Shown here piece after piece: positions 53,217 to 63,889 of a stretch of DNA of 64,000 bases. The notes beneath the pieces are model-generated. The model had not been told where the DNA came from and made no database searches. It saw only the letters and a list, made by a program, of their open reading frames with translations. The position numbers and the translations under genes are program-made. Each line of letters starts with the position of its first letter. Within the stretch, counting starts at the first letter, position 1. This DNA is from Clavibacter tessellarius (GTDB taxonomy: Bacteria; Actinomycetota; Actinomycetes; Actinomycetales; Microbacteriaceae): positions 29,077-93,076 of the forward strand of contig NZ_LQXA01000034.1 in the NCBI RefSeq assembly GCF_001618005.1, written 5' to 3'.

Positions 53217-55625
53217 GTGGCCGACCCCGCATCCGGATCCGCGCCCGCCGAGGGCGTCGTCGCCGCCCCACCCGAGGACGGCGCCGTGCTCACGCGCGTC
53301 GACCTCGACGTGCAGGGCATGACGTGCGCCTCGTGCGCCCTGCGCATCGAGCGGAAGCTCGGCCGGATGCCCGGGGTCGAGGCCGCCGTCAACTACGCAA
53401 CCCACCGGGCGCGCGTGCAGCTGCCCGCGGGCACGAGCGTCGAGGACGCCATCCGCACCATCGAGCGCACGGGGTACCGGGCGTCCGAGCGCGCGGCGTG
53501 GGGGAGCGGGGCGGCGGAGGACGTCGCGCCCGCCGTCTCCCCGGATCGCGTGCCCGACCCGGCACCCGCGGATCCCGCCCCGCGCGACGCCCTGCCCGCC
53601 CCGCGACGCGACGCCGTGAGCGCCCCGCGCCCCGACGCCGTGCCCGGCCGCCGCCCCGACGCCGACGAGCTCGCGCTCCGGCAGCGGCTCGTGGTCTCCG
53701 CGGCGCTCACGGTCCCCGTGTTCCTCATGGCGATGATCCCCGCGCTCCAGTTCGACGACTGGCAGTGGCTGTCGCTCGCACTGGCCGCGCCCGTCGCGGT
53801 GTGGGGCGCCTGGCCGTTCCACCGATCGGCGGCCGTGAGCGCGCGTCACGGCGGCGTCGGCATGGACACGCTCGTGAGCATCGGCGTCGCGGCCGCGTTC
53901 CTCTGGTCGCTGTACGCCCTCTTCCTCGGCGACGCGGGCGAGCCCGGCATGCGCATGACCATGAGCCTCGTCTCCGCGCCCGGCGGCGGATCCGGCGACA
54001 TCTACCTCGAGGTCGCCGCCGCCGTCACGGTCTTCCTCCTGGGCGGCCGCTACCTGGAGGCGCGGGCCGCCCGCGCGTCCGGCGCCGCCCTCGCGGCGCT
54101 CCTCGACCTCGCGGCCAAGGACGTGGTGGTCGTCCGCGACGGCGTCGAGCGCCGGATCCCCATCCGCGAGCTCCGCGTCGACGACGAGTTCGTCGTGCGG
54201 CCGGGCGAGCGCATCGCGACCGACGGCGTGGTCGTCGACGGATCCAGCGCCGTCGACCGCTCCCTCCTCACGGGCGAGTCCCTGCCGGAGGAGGTCGGCC
54301 CCGGCGACGACGTCACGGGCGCCACCCTCAACGCCGGAGGCCGCCTCCTCGTGCGCGCCACGCGCGTGGGGGAGGAGACCCGGCTCGCCCGCATGGCCGC
54401 GCTCGTCGAGGAGGCGCAGACCGGCAAGGCCCGGGTCCAGCGCCTCGCCGACCGCGTCTCCGCCGTCTTCGTGCCGGTCGTGCTCGTGCTGGCCCTGGGC
54501 ACGCTCGCCGGATGGCTGCTGCTCGGCTTCCCGCCCGAGGCCGCGTTCACCGCCGCCGTCGCGACGCTCATCATCGCGTGCCCGTGCGCGCTCGGCCTCG
54601 CGACGCCGACCGCGCTGCTGGTGGGCACGGGCCGCGGCGCGCAGCTCGGGATCCTCATCACCGGCCCCGAGGTGCTGGAGTCGACCCGCCGGGTCGACAC
54701 GGTGCTGCTCGACAAGACCGGCACGGTCACGACCGGCGTCATGGCGCTCGTGCGCGCCGTGCCCGCGGCGGGCGTCGCGGCCGACGAGCTCGTGCGCGTG
54801 GCCGCCGCCCTCGAGGCGCGGAGCGAGCACCCGGTCGCGCGCGCGGTCGTCGAGGCCGCGGGCGCCGGACCCCTGCCCGCCGTCGAGGGCTTCGTCGCGA
54901 CCGCGGGCCTCGGCGTCCACGGCGTGGTCGACGGCCGCGCGGTCGCGGTCGGCCGCCCGGCGTGGCTCGCGGAGCGGTGGGCCGCGGAGCCCGACGCCGC
55001 GCTCGCCGAGGCGCTGGCGACGGCCGAGGCGGCCGGATCCACGGTGGTCGCGGTCGCGTGGGACGGCGCCGTGCGCGGGATCCTCGCGGTCGCCGACACC
55101 GTGAAGCCCACGAGCGCCGAGGCCGTCCGTCGCCTCCGCGCGCTCGGCCTGCGGCCCGTCCTCCTCACGGGCGACACCGCGGGGGCCGCGCGGCGCGTCG
55201 CCGCCGAGGTGGGCATCGACGAGGTGATCGCGGGCGTCCTCCCCGAGGGCAAGCTCGACGCGGTCCGCCGCCTCCAGGCCGAGGGCCGCGTGGTCGCGAT
55301 GGTCGGCGACGGCGTGAACGACGCCGCGGCGCTCGCGCAGGCCGACCTCGGCATCGCGATGGGCACGGGCACCGACGCGGCGATCGAGGCGGGCGACATC
55401 ACCATCGTCCGCGGCGACCTCCTGCTCGTCGCCGACGCCGTGCGGCTCGCCCGCCGCACGCTCGGCACCATCCGCGGGAACCTGTTCTGGGCCTTCGCCT
55501 ACAACGCCGCCGCGATCCCGGTCGCGATGCTGGGCCTGCTGAACCCGCTCGTCGCGGGCCTGGCCATGGCGCTCTCGTCGGTGTTCGTCGTCACGAACAG
55601 CCTGCGCCTGCGCTCCTTCCGCTAG
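53217..55625 (+). CDS. copA: Copper-exporting P1B-type ATPase
   Basis: An 802-residue Cu(I) efflux pump. Seen: one N-terminal HMA domain with GMTCASC (Cys37, Cys40), a Pro/Ala/Arg-rich linker with short repeats (about residues 105-155), TGES in the actuator domain ([10 protein letters not shown]), the membrane CPC (455-457), phosphorylation site DKTGT (Asp499), the nucleotide-domain SEHPVARAV, and [21 protein letters not shown] and [16 protein letters not shown] supply the Tyr-Asn and Met-Ser-Ser residues of the P1B-1 (Cu+) class. The GTG at 53217 is one base after the copZ stop. Confidence 0.96.
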   Translation: MADPASGSAPAEGVVAAPPEDGAVLTRVDLDVQGMTCASCALRIERKLGRMPGVEAAVNYATHRARVQLPAGTSVEDAIRTIERTGYRASERAAWGSGAAEDVAPAVSPDRVPDPAPADPAPRDALPAPRRDAVSAPRPDAVPGRRPDADELALRQRLVVSAALTVPVFLMAMIPALQFDDWQWLSLALAAPVAVWGAWPFHRSAAVSARHGGVGMDTLVSIGVAAAFLWSLYALFLGDAGEPGMRMTMSLVSAPGGGSGDIYLEVAAAVTVFLLGGRYLEARAARASGAALAALLDLAAKDVVVVRDGVERRIPIRELRVDDEFVVRPGERIATDGVVVDGSSAVDRSLLTGESLPEEVGPGDDVTGATLNAGGRLLVRATRVGEETRLARMAALVEEAQTGKARVQRLADRVSAVFVPVVLVLALGTLAGWLLLGFPPEAAFTAAVATLIIACPCALGLATPTALLVGTGRGAQLGILITGPEVLESTRRVDTVLLDKTGTVTTGVMALVRAVPAAGVAADELVRVAAALEARSEHPVARAVVEAAGAGPLPAVEGFVATAGLGVHGVVDGRAVAVGRPAWLAERWAAEPDAALAEALATAEAAGSTVVAVAWDGAVRGILAVADTVKPTSAEAVRRLRALGLRPVLLTGDTAGAARRVAAEVGIDEVIAGVLPEGKLDAVRRLQAEGRVVAMVGDGVNDAAALAQADLGIAMGTGTDAAIEAGDITIVRGDLLLVADAVRLARRTLGTIRGNLFWAFAYNAAAIPVAMLGLLNPLVAGLAMALSSVFVVTNSLRLRSFR

Positions 55626-55687
55626 CAGCCCGCCGACCGCGCGTCATCCCCGGGCGGGCGTCACGGGTCGGGTGGGACACTGGACGC

Positions 55688-57172
<1,485 letters not shown>

Positions 57173-57184
57173 TCCGCGCGGATC

Positions 57185-57237
57185 CACCCGGCGCCGTCCG
57201 TCCCCCGGGGGCGGGCGGCGCCGTCGCGTCCGGGTGC
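57185..57237. terminator. Nested bidirectional terminator between ahcY and the RDD gene
   Basis: An inner 16-bp stem with wobble pairs (from GGCGCCG at 57190 to CGGCGCC at 57222) sits inside an outer CACCCGG/CCGGGTG pair (57185-57191 and 57231-57237). It lies between convergent genes. Confidence 0.7.
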
Positions 57238-57244
57238 CGGCGCC

Positions 57245-58114
57245 TCAGGACCCGGTGGACGCGCCGCGTGCCGGGAACGCGTGGGGGAGGCCGGTGAGGA
57301 TCGGCTCCAGCGCGGCCAGCCGCTCGCGCTCGATCATCAGCGCGCGGTGCTCGCGCTCGCGGCGGACGGCCCCGACGGCCTGGACGAACGACTCGGGATC
57401 CGTCGTCGGCAGCGGCGACACGTGCGGAGCGGCCTCGTCGGCGAGCTCGAGCGCCAGGCGGGCCCGGGAGGCGGGTGCCATGGCGTCGCGCTGCGTGAGG
57501 AAGCGGGCGATGCGGCGGCCGAGCGCGTCCGGGAGGCGGCCCACGTCGGCCTCAGACGCCCACGCGGCAAGCTGGGGCGGCACGGGAGGCAGCGGGCGCG
57601 GATACGCCGGCACGCGCTCGTGCTGCGACCGGGTGCCCGCCACGAGGTCGCCGAGGCGCTGGGAGCGCGGCGACAGCAGGCCGACGAGCGCCGCGAGGCC
57701 GCCGAACGTGAGGTAGACCTCGAGGATGCCGACGAGGGCCCGCGCGACCGCGTGCCGGAGGCCGATCCCGCCGCCGTCCGTGCGGACGATGCGCGCGCCG
57801 ACCGCCCAGCGGCCGAGCGAGCGTCCGCGGGACGCCGTCTCGACGACGACGGGCAGCACGACGAGGGAGAGGACGACCGCGATGACGGCGCAGGCGGCCG
57901 TCGACGACTCGTCCAGGACACGCGCCCGGACGAGCCCGAGGATGCCGAAGGCGAGGAGCACCGCGAGGGCCACCGAGGCGAGCACGTCGATCGCGGCGCC
58001 CGCGGCCCGCAGGACGAAGCCCGCCGGACGGACGTCGAGGGCCACGGCCTCGCCGACGACGAGCGCGTCGGGATCGCCCGAGATGCCCGGATCGTGCGCG
58101 TCGGCTGCCGCCAT
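57245..58114 (-). CDS. RDD family membrane protein
   Basis: A 289-residue protein with about four hydrophobic segments in residues 20-165 and a long cytoplasmic C-terminus. The RDD signature is seen as RPAGFVLRAAGAAIDVL at the first helix, and SRGRSLGRWAVGARIVRTDGG in the middle. Family function is unsettled; members can be Na+/H+ exchangers or partners of SpoIIM/DUF95 and DUF58-MoxR proteins. The start is uncertain: ATG at 58114 is used, but a TTG at 58126 with a GAGGTC stretch before it is possible. It is divergent from the SpoIIM gene over a shared TATA region. Confidence 0.85.
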   Translation of the reverse strand: MAAADAHDPGISGDPDALVVGEAVALDVRPAGFVLRAAGAAIDVLASVALAVLLAFGILGLVRARVLDESSTAACAVIAVVLSLVVLPVVVETASRGRSLGRWAVGARIVRTDGGGIGLRHAVARALVGILEVYLTFGGLAALVGLLSPRSQRLGDLVAGTRSQHERVPAYPRPLPPVPPQLAAWASEADVGRLPDALGRRIARFLTQRDAMAPASRARLALELADEAAPHVSPLPTTDPESFVQAVGAVRREREHRALMIERERLAALEPILTGLPHAFPARGASTGS

Positions 58115-58117
58115 GCA

Positions 58118-58123
58118 TATAGT
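58118..58123 (+). promoter_or_regulatory. -10 box of the SpoIIM-family gene (leaderless), shared TATA region
   Basis: TATAGT followed by seven bases and ATG. The reverse strand of the same sequence reads ACTATATG, so the AT core could also serve the divergent RDD gene, four bases away. Confidence 0.55.
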
Positions 58124-58130
58124 CAAGCAG

Positions 58131-59126
58131 ATGGACCTCGACGCCTACACCGCCGCCCACCGGGACGGGTGGGACCGGCTCGCCCGCCTCGCCGGCCGGC
58201 GCCGGCTCACCGGACCCGACGCCGACGAGCTCGTCGACCGCTACCAGGCGGGCGCGGCCGAGCTGTCCGCGATCCAGGCGGCGGCCGGATCCACCGCGCA
58301 GGGCGACCGGCTCTCCATCGCGCTCTCGCGGGCCCGCATGCGCTTCACGGGCGAGACCACGAACGTGGCCGCGCGCATCCCGGCGTTCTTCGCGCTCGAC
58401 CTGCCGGCGGCGCTGTACCGGATCCGCTGGCTCACCCTCGCGGTGACCCTCGCCACGGTCGGCCTCATCGCGCTCTACGCCACCTGGATCCTCCGCGACC
58501 CGTCGGCGATCGCGGCCCTCGGCAGCGACGCCGACCTCCGGAAGTACGCCGACGACCAGTTCGTCGACTACTACAGCGCCAACCCGGCGGCCTCGTTCAC
58601 GGGCCAGGTGTGGACCAACAACGCGTGGATCGCGGCGCAGTGCGTGGCCTTCGGCATCACGGGCGTGTGGGTGCCGTACGTGCTGCTGCAGAACGCGCAG
58701 GGCATCGGGACGACGACCGCCGTCATGTTCCACTACGGCGAGGGCGGCACGTTCTTCTCCTACATCCTCCCGCACGGCCTCCTGGAGCTGACGGCGATCT
58801 TCGTGGCCGCCGCCGCGGGGCTCCGCATCTCCTGGTCGTGGATCGCGCCGGGCGCCCGCACGCGCGGGCAGGCGCTCGCCGAGGACGGGCGCGCGCTCAT
58901 CACGGTGGCGATGGGGCTCGTGCTCGTGCTGCTGGCGTCGGGGATCATCGAGGGCTTCGTGACCCCGCAGCCGTGGCCCGTGCCCGTGAAGGTCGGCATC
59001 GGCGTCGTGGCGCTCGGGGCGTTCCTCTTCTACATGGTGGTGGTCGGCGGCCGGGCCGTGCGCGCGGGCGCGACGGGCGACCTGGACGAGTTCGAGGCGG
59101 GCGGCCGGCGGATCGTCGCGGGCTGA
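58131..59126 (+). CDS. Stage II sporulation protein M (DUF95) family membrane protein
   Basis: A 331-residue integral membrane protein with a soluble N-terminal helical region (residues 1-100) and about five membrane helices from 105 on. Seen: VDRYQAGAAELSAI, DLPAALYRIRWLTLAVTL, WTNNAWIAAQCVAFGITGVW and YILPHGLLELTAIFVAAAAGLRI, which are the landmarks of the SpoIIM/DUF95 family. In non-sporulating actinobacteria these proteins pair with RDD proteins, as here, and with MoxR-DUF58 genes; a DUF58-like tail occurs 5 kb further on. The ATG at 58131 follows a -10 box by seven bases. Function is unknown. Confidence 0.9.
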   Translation: MDLDAYTAAHRDGWDRLARLAGRRRLTGPDADELVDRYQAGAAELSAIQAAAGSTAQGDRLSIALSRARMRFTGETTNVAARIPAFFALDLPAALYRIRWLTLAVTLATVGLIALYATWILRDPSAIAALGSDADLRKYADDQFVDYYSANPAASFTGQVWTNNAWIAAQCVAFGITGVWVPYVLLQNAQGIGTTTAVMFHYGEGGTFFSYILPHGLLELTAIFVAAAAGLRISWSWIAPGARTRGQALAEDGRALITVAMGLVLVLLASGIIEGFVTPQPWPVPVKVGIGVVALGAFLFYMVVVGGRAVRAGATGDLDEFEAGGRRIVAG

Positions 59127-59193
59127 GCCCGGTCCGTATCCGCCGTCCGCCCGCCTCGCGGGTCGTGCCGGATGCGCGGGTCGCGCCGCGCGG

Positions 59194-61692
59194 TCAGGCT
59201 GGGGTCGCACCGCCCGCCGGATCGACGTCGGCCTCGAGCGGCGTCTCCGCCACCGAGGTGCCGACGTGCAGGCGGAACGCGCCGGGCTCGCGCCGCCAGC
59301 CGCCGTCCCAGTGCGCGAACGTCCGCGCGCCCACCGCCACGTCCACGTCGACGGACGCACCCGCCGCGAGCTCGACGGCCGCGAAGCCCGCGAGCCAGCG
59401 CACGGGCCGGTCGACGGCGGAGGCCTCGCGCGACAGGTAGGCCTGCACGACCTGCTTGCCCGCGCGGTCGCCCGTGTTCGTCACCCGGACCGTCGCGGTG
59501 ATCCCTCCCGCGCCGTCCTCCGCGACCCGCAGGTCGTCGAGGGCGTGCGTCGTGTAGCCGAGGCCGTGGCCGAACGGGTACGCGGGGGTCGCGCCGGCGC
59601 GGAGCCACGCGCGGTAGCCGACGTGGATCCCCTCGTCGTAGACCACCTTCCCGTCCACCGGCGTGACGGACCGCACGGGCACGTCCTCCTCCGCGGCCGG
59701 CCACGTCGTGGGCAGGCGGCCGCCGGGCTCGACGGCGCCGGTGAGGACGTCGGCGAGGGCACCGCCGAACTCCTGGCCGCCGAACCAGGCGAGGAGCACG
59801 GCCTGCACGTCGTCGCGCCAGGGGAGGAGCACGGGGGAGCCGGAGTTGACGACCACGACCGTCCGCGGGTTCGCGGCGGCGACGCGGCGCACGAGCTCGT
59901 CCTGGCGCCCGGGCAGCGCGAGGGAGTCGCGGTCGAAGCCCTCCGACTCGACCTGCGCGTTCGTGCCGACCACGACGATCGCGACGTCCGCGCCGGTCGC
60001 GGCCTCGGCAGCCTCGTCCAGGAGGCGGTCGGGCGCCGACTCGTCGGCCTCGAGGCCCACCGTGATGCCGAGGATGCCGGCGAGGCCGCCGGGAGCGGAC
60101 GTCAGCTCGAACTCGACCCGGAGGTCCACCGGCTCGCCGGCGGTCACCCGGAGCTCGGCCGAGATGGACGGCGGGGACATCAGGCTCGCGCCGAGGTCCA
60201 TGCCCACGGGGGCGGCGCCGTCCTCGCGGAGGAGCGCGCCGTCGGCGTAGACGCGGCCGCGGCCGGTCGCGCTGAACCCGACGAGGACCTCGCCGGTCTC
60301 CGGCGGGGTCCAGCGGGTCGTGATCTCGATGACGGCGGCCGTGCCGGTGGGCGCGTCGCCGCCGAAGTACATGAGCGTCGTGGCGCGGCGGTCCTCCGTG
60401 AAGACCTCGGCGCCGTCGCCGTCGAGGAAGCGCACGAGGGCGCCAGGGGAGCCCGTGCGGGGGTTCCGGATCTCGGCGAGCGGCAGCTCCTGGATCCCCT
60501 TCTGCACGACCGCGCCGCGGGCGTACCGCACCTCGACGCCGTCGCCGAGGGCCTCGCGGATCCCGTCGAGCGGCGTGACGACGTGCTCCGGGATGACGGT
60601 CGCGCTGCCGCCGCCCTGCGTGCGCGCCTCGACGGCGTTGTGCCCGATGACGGCGACGGAGCGGAGCGCCGACGCGTCGAGCGGCAGGGCGCGGTCCTCG
60701 TTGCGGACGAGCACGGCGCCGGCCGCGGCGGCCGTGCGGGCGAACGCGACGCCGTCCTCGACCTCGACGGGCGCGGGCACGACGGCGTCGAAGCCCTCCA
60801 GCGCGCCGACGCGGGCGGCGAGGCGCAGCAGGCGCACGACCTTGCGGTCGAGGTCGGCCTCGGGCACGCGGCCGTCGCGGACGGCCGCGAGCAGCGCGTC
60901 GCCCCAGGCGCCCACCGGGCCCGGCATCTCCAGGTCCTGCGACGCGCGCGCGGCGTCCACGCTGCGGACGCCCGTCCAGTCGCTGACCACCACGCCGTCG
61001 AAGCCCCACTCGGAGTTGAGCGGCGTCTCGAGCAGGTCGCTCTCCGTGGAGGTCGTGCCGTTGATCGAGTTGTAGGAGCTCATCACGAGCCAGGCGCGCG
61101 ACTCCACGACGGCCTTCTCGAACGCCGCGAGGTACAGCTCGCGCAGCGCCCGCTCGGACACGACGCTGTCGGCCGTGAAGCGGTCGGTCTCGTACTCGTT
61201 CGCCACGTAGTGCTTGGGGGTCGCGCCGACGCCGTTCTCCTGGACGCCGCGCACGTACGCGGCGGCGAGGTCGGCGGTGAGCAGCGGATCCTCGCTGAAC
61301 GCCTCGAAGTGCCGGCCGCCGTAGGGCGAGCGGTGCAGGTTGATGGTCGGGCCGAGCACCACGTCGACGCCCTTGCGGCGCGCCTCGACCGCGGAGGCGC
61401 GGCCGTAGCGGGCGGCGATCCCGGTGTCCCAGCTGGAGGACAGCGCGGAGGCCGAGGGCAGGTTGAGCGACGGGGAGCGCTCGTCCCAGACCTCGCCGCG
61501 CACGCCGCTCGGGCCGTCGGAGACGAGCAGGCGGCGGAGGCCGATCGCCTCGACGGGCCACGTGGTCCAGAAGTCGCGCCCGGTGACCAGCTGCACCTTC
61601 TGCTCGAGGGTGAGGCGCCCGGCGAGCCCCTCGAGGCGGGCGGTGTCGGGGTCGAGCGGGGTGGCGGCGTCGTGCGTGTCGTGCGGGTCCAT
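59194..61692 (-). CDS. Glycoside hydrolase family 3 beta-glycosidase
   Basis: An 832-residue enzyme that removes beta-linked sugars from the non-reducing end. Seen: the GH3 N-terminal barrel with SDGPSGVRGE, KHYVANEYETDR (Lys160-His161), the nucleophile Asp238 in VVSDW, the second alpha/beta domain with AVLVRNEDRALPL, a PA14-like insertion (about residues 390-530), and a fibronectin-III-like end (YPFGHGLGYT onward). There is no signal peptide, so it acts in the cytoplasm on imported glycosides. ATG 61692 has an AGGAG site; ATG 61767, overlapping the transporter stop, would add 25 low-complexity residues. Co-transcribed with the MFS gene. Confidence 0.93.
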   Translation of the reverse strand: MDPHDTHDAATPLDPDTARLEGLAGRLTLEQKVQLVTGRDFWTTWPVEAIGLRRLLVSDGPSGVRGEVWDERSPSLNLPSASALSSSWDTGIAARYGRASAVEARRKGVDVVLGPTINLHRSPYGGRHFEAFSEDPLLTADLAAAYVRGVQENGVGATPKHYVANEYETDRFTADSVVSERALRELYLAAFEKAVVESRAWLVMSSYNSINGTTSTESDLLETPLNSEWGFDGVVVSDWTGVRSVDAARASQDLEMPGPVGAWGDALLAAVRDGRVPEADLDRKVVRLLRLAARVGALEGFDAVVPAPVEVEDGVAFARTAAAAGAVLVRNEDRALPLDASALRSVAVIGHNAVEARTQGGGSATVIPEHVVTPLDGIREALGDGVEVRYARGAVVQKGIQELPLAEIRNPRTGSPGALVRFLDGDGAEVFTEDRRATTLMYFGGDAPTGTAAVIEITTRWTPPETGEVLVGFSATGRGRVYADGALLREDGAAPVGMDLGASLMSPPSISAELRVTAGEPVDLRVEFELTSAPGGLAGILGITVGLEADESAPDRLLDEAAEAATGADVAIVVVGTNAQVESEGFDRDSLALPGRQDELVRRVAAANPRTVVVVNSGSPVLLPWRDDVQAVLLAWFGGQEFGGALADVLTGAVEPGGRLPTTWPAAEEDVPVRSVTPVDGKVVYDEGIHVGYRAWLRAGATPAYPFGHGLGYTTHALDDLRVAEDGAGGITATVRVTNTGDRAGKQVVQAYLSREASAVDRPVRWLAGFAAVELAAGASVDVDVAVGARTFAHWDGGWRREPGAFRLHVGTSVAETPLEADVDPAGGATPA

Positions 61693-61763
61693 GGGTGCTC
61701 CTGGGGGGACGTGGGCGTCGGGTCGGGTGGGCCCGCGGTCGGCGGCGGATGCGGGGTCGGCGG

Positions 61764-63044
61764 TCATCGCACGCCCTTCACGCGGAAGGCGGCGAGCGCG
61801 CCGAGGACCCCGGCGGCGGCGCCCGCGAGGAACAGACCCGGGTAGCCGGCGATGCCCACCACGCCGCTCGCGGCGGTCGGCACGAGCGACTGCGGCAGCG
61901 CCTGCGCGATGTTCACGACGCCGAGGTCCTTGCCGTTGTCGGCGTCGCTCGGCAGCACGTCGGTGATGAGCGCCAGGTCGACCGCGTAGAACGACCCGAT
62001 GCCCGCCCCGATCACGAGCTGCGCGGCGTAGACGACGGCGAGGCTGGGCGCGAGGGCGAGGATCACGAGGCCCGCGACCGTGACGAGCGCGGCGGCGGCG
62101 ACGAACACCTTGCGGCGGCCGAGCCGGTCGCTCAGCCAGCCGGCCACGAAGGTCGTCGCGACCACGCCGACCGCGTTGAAGAGCGTGGCGACGAACACGG
62201 CGTTCGCCACGTCGGCTTCCGCGACCGCGAGATCGTCGATGAGGTAGAGGGCGAGGTAGTTGGTGGCCGTCACGGAGGACGCCGTGAGGAGGAAGCGCAT
62301 GAGCCACGCCCAGCCGAAGTCGGGGTTGCGGCGCGGGTCGAACACGAACGATCCGAGGAGCTCCCGCACGCTGAGGCGCGCGGGCGGGCGCTCGGCGAGC
62401 ACGCGGTCGCGGAAGACGAGCGCGAAGACGACGACCACGGCGACGCCGATCGCGCCCGGCACGAGCACCTGCTGCGTGGTGGTGGTGAAGAGCTGCACGA
62501 TGAAGGTGCCCACGACGAGCGAGCCGTTCTGCGCGACGCCGACGGCGGCGGCCACCCGGCCGCGGTTCCGGGGGCGCGTGGAGTCGGCCATGACCGCGAT
62601 GAGCGCGGCGATGGCGGCGTTGAAGCACGCCTGCACGAGCATCCACGCGCCGACGAGCGCGAGCACGGTCGTCGCCTGGGTGAGGAGGATCAGGGCGCCG
62701 TAGCCGAGCACGACGCCGCCGATGATCCACGGGCGCCGCATGCCGAAGCGGCCGGGGGTGCGGTCGGAGAGGCGGCCGGCGAGCGGGTTCACCACGAGGG
62801 CGACGAGCGCTCCGAGGCCGAGCACGAGGCTCAGCGTGCCTGCCGTGCTGTCGGGCGCGACCTCGGCGACCTTGAGCGCGAGCGACACGATGATGGGCGG
62901 GAGCAGCGCCACGAAGAGGCCGAGGAGCGCGATGGGCATCCCGATCTCGGCACGGCGGGATCCCGGCGGGCGACCACCGTCCGGTCCGCCGTCGTGGGGA
63001 CGCGACGCGCCCCGGGTCTGCTGCTCTCGGACTGCGTCGGCCAC
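61764..63044 (-). CDS. Major facilitator superfamily transporter
   Basis: A 426-residue transporter with 12 predicted helices. Seen: PLAGRLSDRTPGRFGMRRPW between helices 2 and 3, and WLSDRLGRRKVFVAAA between helices 8 and 9, the two copies of the MFS loop. RPWIIGG is reminiscent of glycoside-pentoside-hexuronide and sucrose/maltose-type sugar transporters. It is placed before a cytoplasmic GH3 enzyme, so uptake of a beta-glucoside or other plant glycoside is likely. The GTG at 63044 has an AGGAGG site five bases before it. Divergent from a TetR-type regulator. Confidence 0.9.
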   Translation of the reverse strand: MADAVREQQTRGASRPHDGGPDGGRPPGSRRAEIGMPIALLGLFVALLPPIIVSLALKVAEVAPDSTAGTLSLVLGLGALVALVVNPLAGRLSDRTPGRFGMRRPWIIGGVVLGYGALILLTQATTVLALVGAWMLVQACFNAAIAALIAVMADSTRPRNRGRVAAAVGVAQNGSLVVGTFIVQLFTTTTQQVLVPGAIGVAVVVVFALVFRDRVLAERPPARLSVRELLGSFVFDPRRNPDFGWAWLMRFLLTASSVTATNYLALYLIDDLAVAEADVANAVFVATLFNAVGVVATTFVAGWLSDRLGRRKVFVAAAALVTVAGLVILALAPSLAVVYAAQLVIGAGIGSFYAVDLALITDVLPSDADNGKDLGVVNIAQALPQSLVPTAASGVVGIAGYPGLFLAGAAAGVLGALAAFRVKGVR

Positions 63045-63088
63045 GGTGCCTCCTGGTGTCGGGCCGCCCTCATCGGCGGCTCGGCACG

Positions 63089-63148
63089 ACGGTAGCACGG
63101 GAAACCGACCATCGGTAGGCATTGGTGGACGCCCGGGATCGCTAGGGT
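63089..63148. promoter_or_regulatory. Divergent promoters with a TetR-type operator
   Basis: ACCGACCATCGGT (63104-63116) is a perfect 5-bp inverted repeat with a 3-bp centre. It lies between the tetR -10 box TAGGGT (63143-63148, six bases before its ATG) and a TACCGT -10 candidate for the MFS gene on the other strand (63089-63094). The repeat covers the -35 side of the MFS promoter, so the regulator probably represses MFS-GH3 and perhaps itself. Confidence 0.6.
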
Positions 63149-63154
63149 CGAGGC

Positions 63155-63790
63155 ATGGCAGGGGCAGAGGGGCCGCGGCGCTACGCCAAGGGCGCGGCGC
63201 GACGTCGCGAGATCCTCGAGGCGGCCATGGACCTCATCGCCGAGCGCGGGTACTCCGCGTCGTCGCTGCAGGAGATCGCCGACGCCGTGGGCATCAGCAA
63301 GGCCGGCGTGCTCCACTACTTCGACTCGCGCGAGGCGCTCATCGCCGCCGTGCTCGAGGAGCGCGACGTGCACTCCGCGGCGGACCACCGCGAGGCCGTG
63401 CCCGACGCCGACCCGAGCGACATGGTCGGCATGCTCCTGCACGCGAGCTCGCGCAACGCGGAGACGCCCGGCCTTGTGGCCCTCTACTCGCGGCTCGTCG
63501 TGGACGCCGCCGGAGCCGAGCACCCCGCGCACGCCTACATCGCCGGCCGCTACGCGCGCGTCGTGGGCGCGGTCGCCGACCAGGTGCGCGCGCTCGACGT
63601 GGTCCTGCCGGACGGCATGGACCCGGACGGGTTCGCCCGGGTCGCGGTCGCCATCAGCGACGGGCTGCAGCTGCAGTGGAGCTACCGTCCGGAGATCGAC
63701 ATGCGGGACGCGCTCGAGCGGGCCGTCCGCGCGCTCAGCGGCGGGGCGCTGCCCGTGCCGTCCGCGGATCCGGCGTCGGCGCCCGCCTGA
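63155..63790 (+). CDS. TetR-family transcriptional regulator
   Basis: A 211-residue repressor. The N-terminal helix-turn-helix is clear: ARRREILEAAMDLIAERGY, SSLQEIADAVGISKAGVLHYF and DSREALIAAVLEE. The C-terminal ligand domain is variable and unassigned; it contains LQLQWSYRPEIDM near its end, as in several sugar- or glycoside-linked members. It is divergent from the MFS-GH3 operon and separated by 110 bases containing a palindrome, so it most likely controls that operon in response to the imported glycoside. The ATG is six bases after its -10 box. Confidence 0.92.
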   Translation: MAGAEGPRRYAKGAARRREILEAAMDLIAERGYSASSLQEIADAVGISKAGVLHYFDSREALIAAVLEERDVHSAADHREAVPDADPSDMVGMLLHASSRNAETPGLVALYSRLVVDAAGAEHPAHAYIAGRYARVVGAVADQVRALDVVLPDGMDPDGFARVAVAISDGLQLQWSYRPEIDMRDALERAVRALSGGALPVPSADPASAPA

Positions 63791-63830
63791 TCCCGCCGCG
63801 CGCTCCGTCCGGCCTCGCGGCGCCGGCCCC

Positions 63831-63885
63831 GGAGCCGCCGGCCGGGGAGACGCCGGCCGGGGAGCCGCCGGCCGGGGAGACGCCC
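63831..63885. repeat. 15-bp tandem repeat, about three and a half copies
   Basis: Units GGAGCCGCCGGCCGG and GGAGACGCCGGCCGG alternate at 63831, 63846 and 63861, with a partial copy at 63876. It fills the gap between two convergent genes. Each unit contains CCGGCCGG, so the region can fold strongly and might act as a terminator. Confidence 0.8.
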
Positions 63886-63889
63886 GCGC

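Noticed and set aside
63831..63885. Possible CRISPR array
   Set aside because: The 15-bp units are directly adjacent with no unique spacers, so it is a simple tandem repeat.
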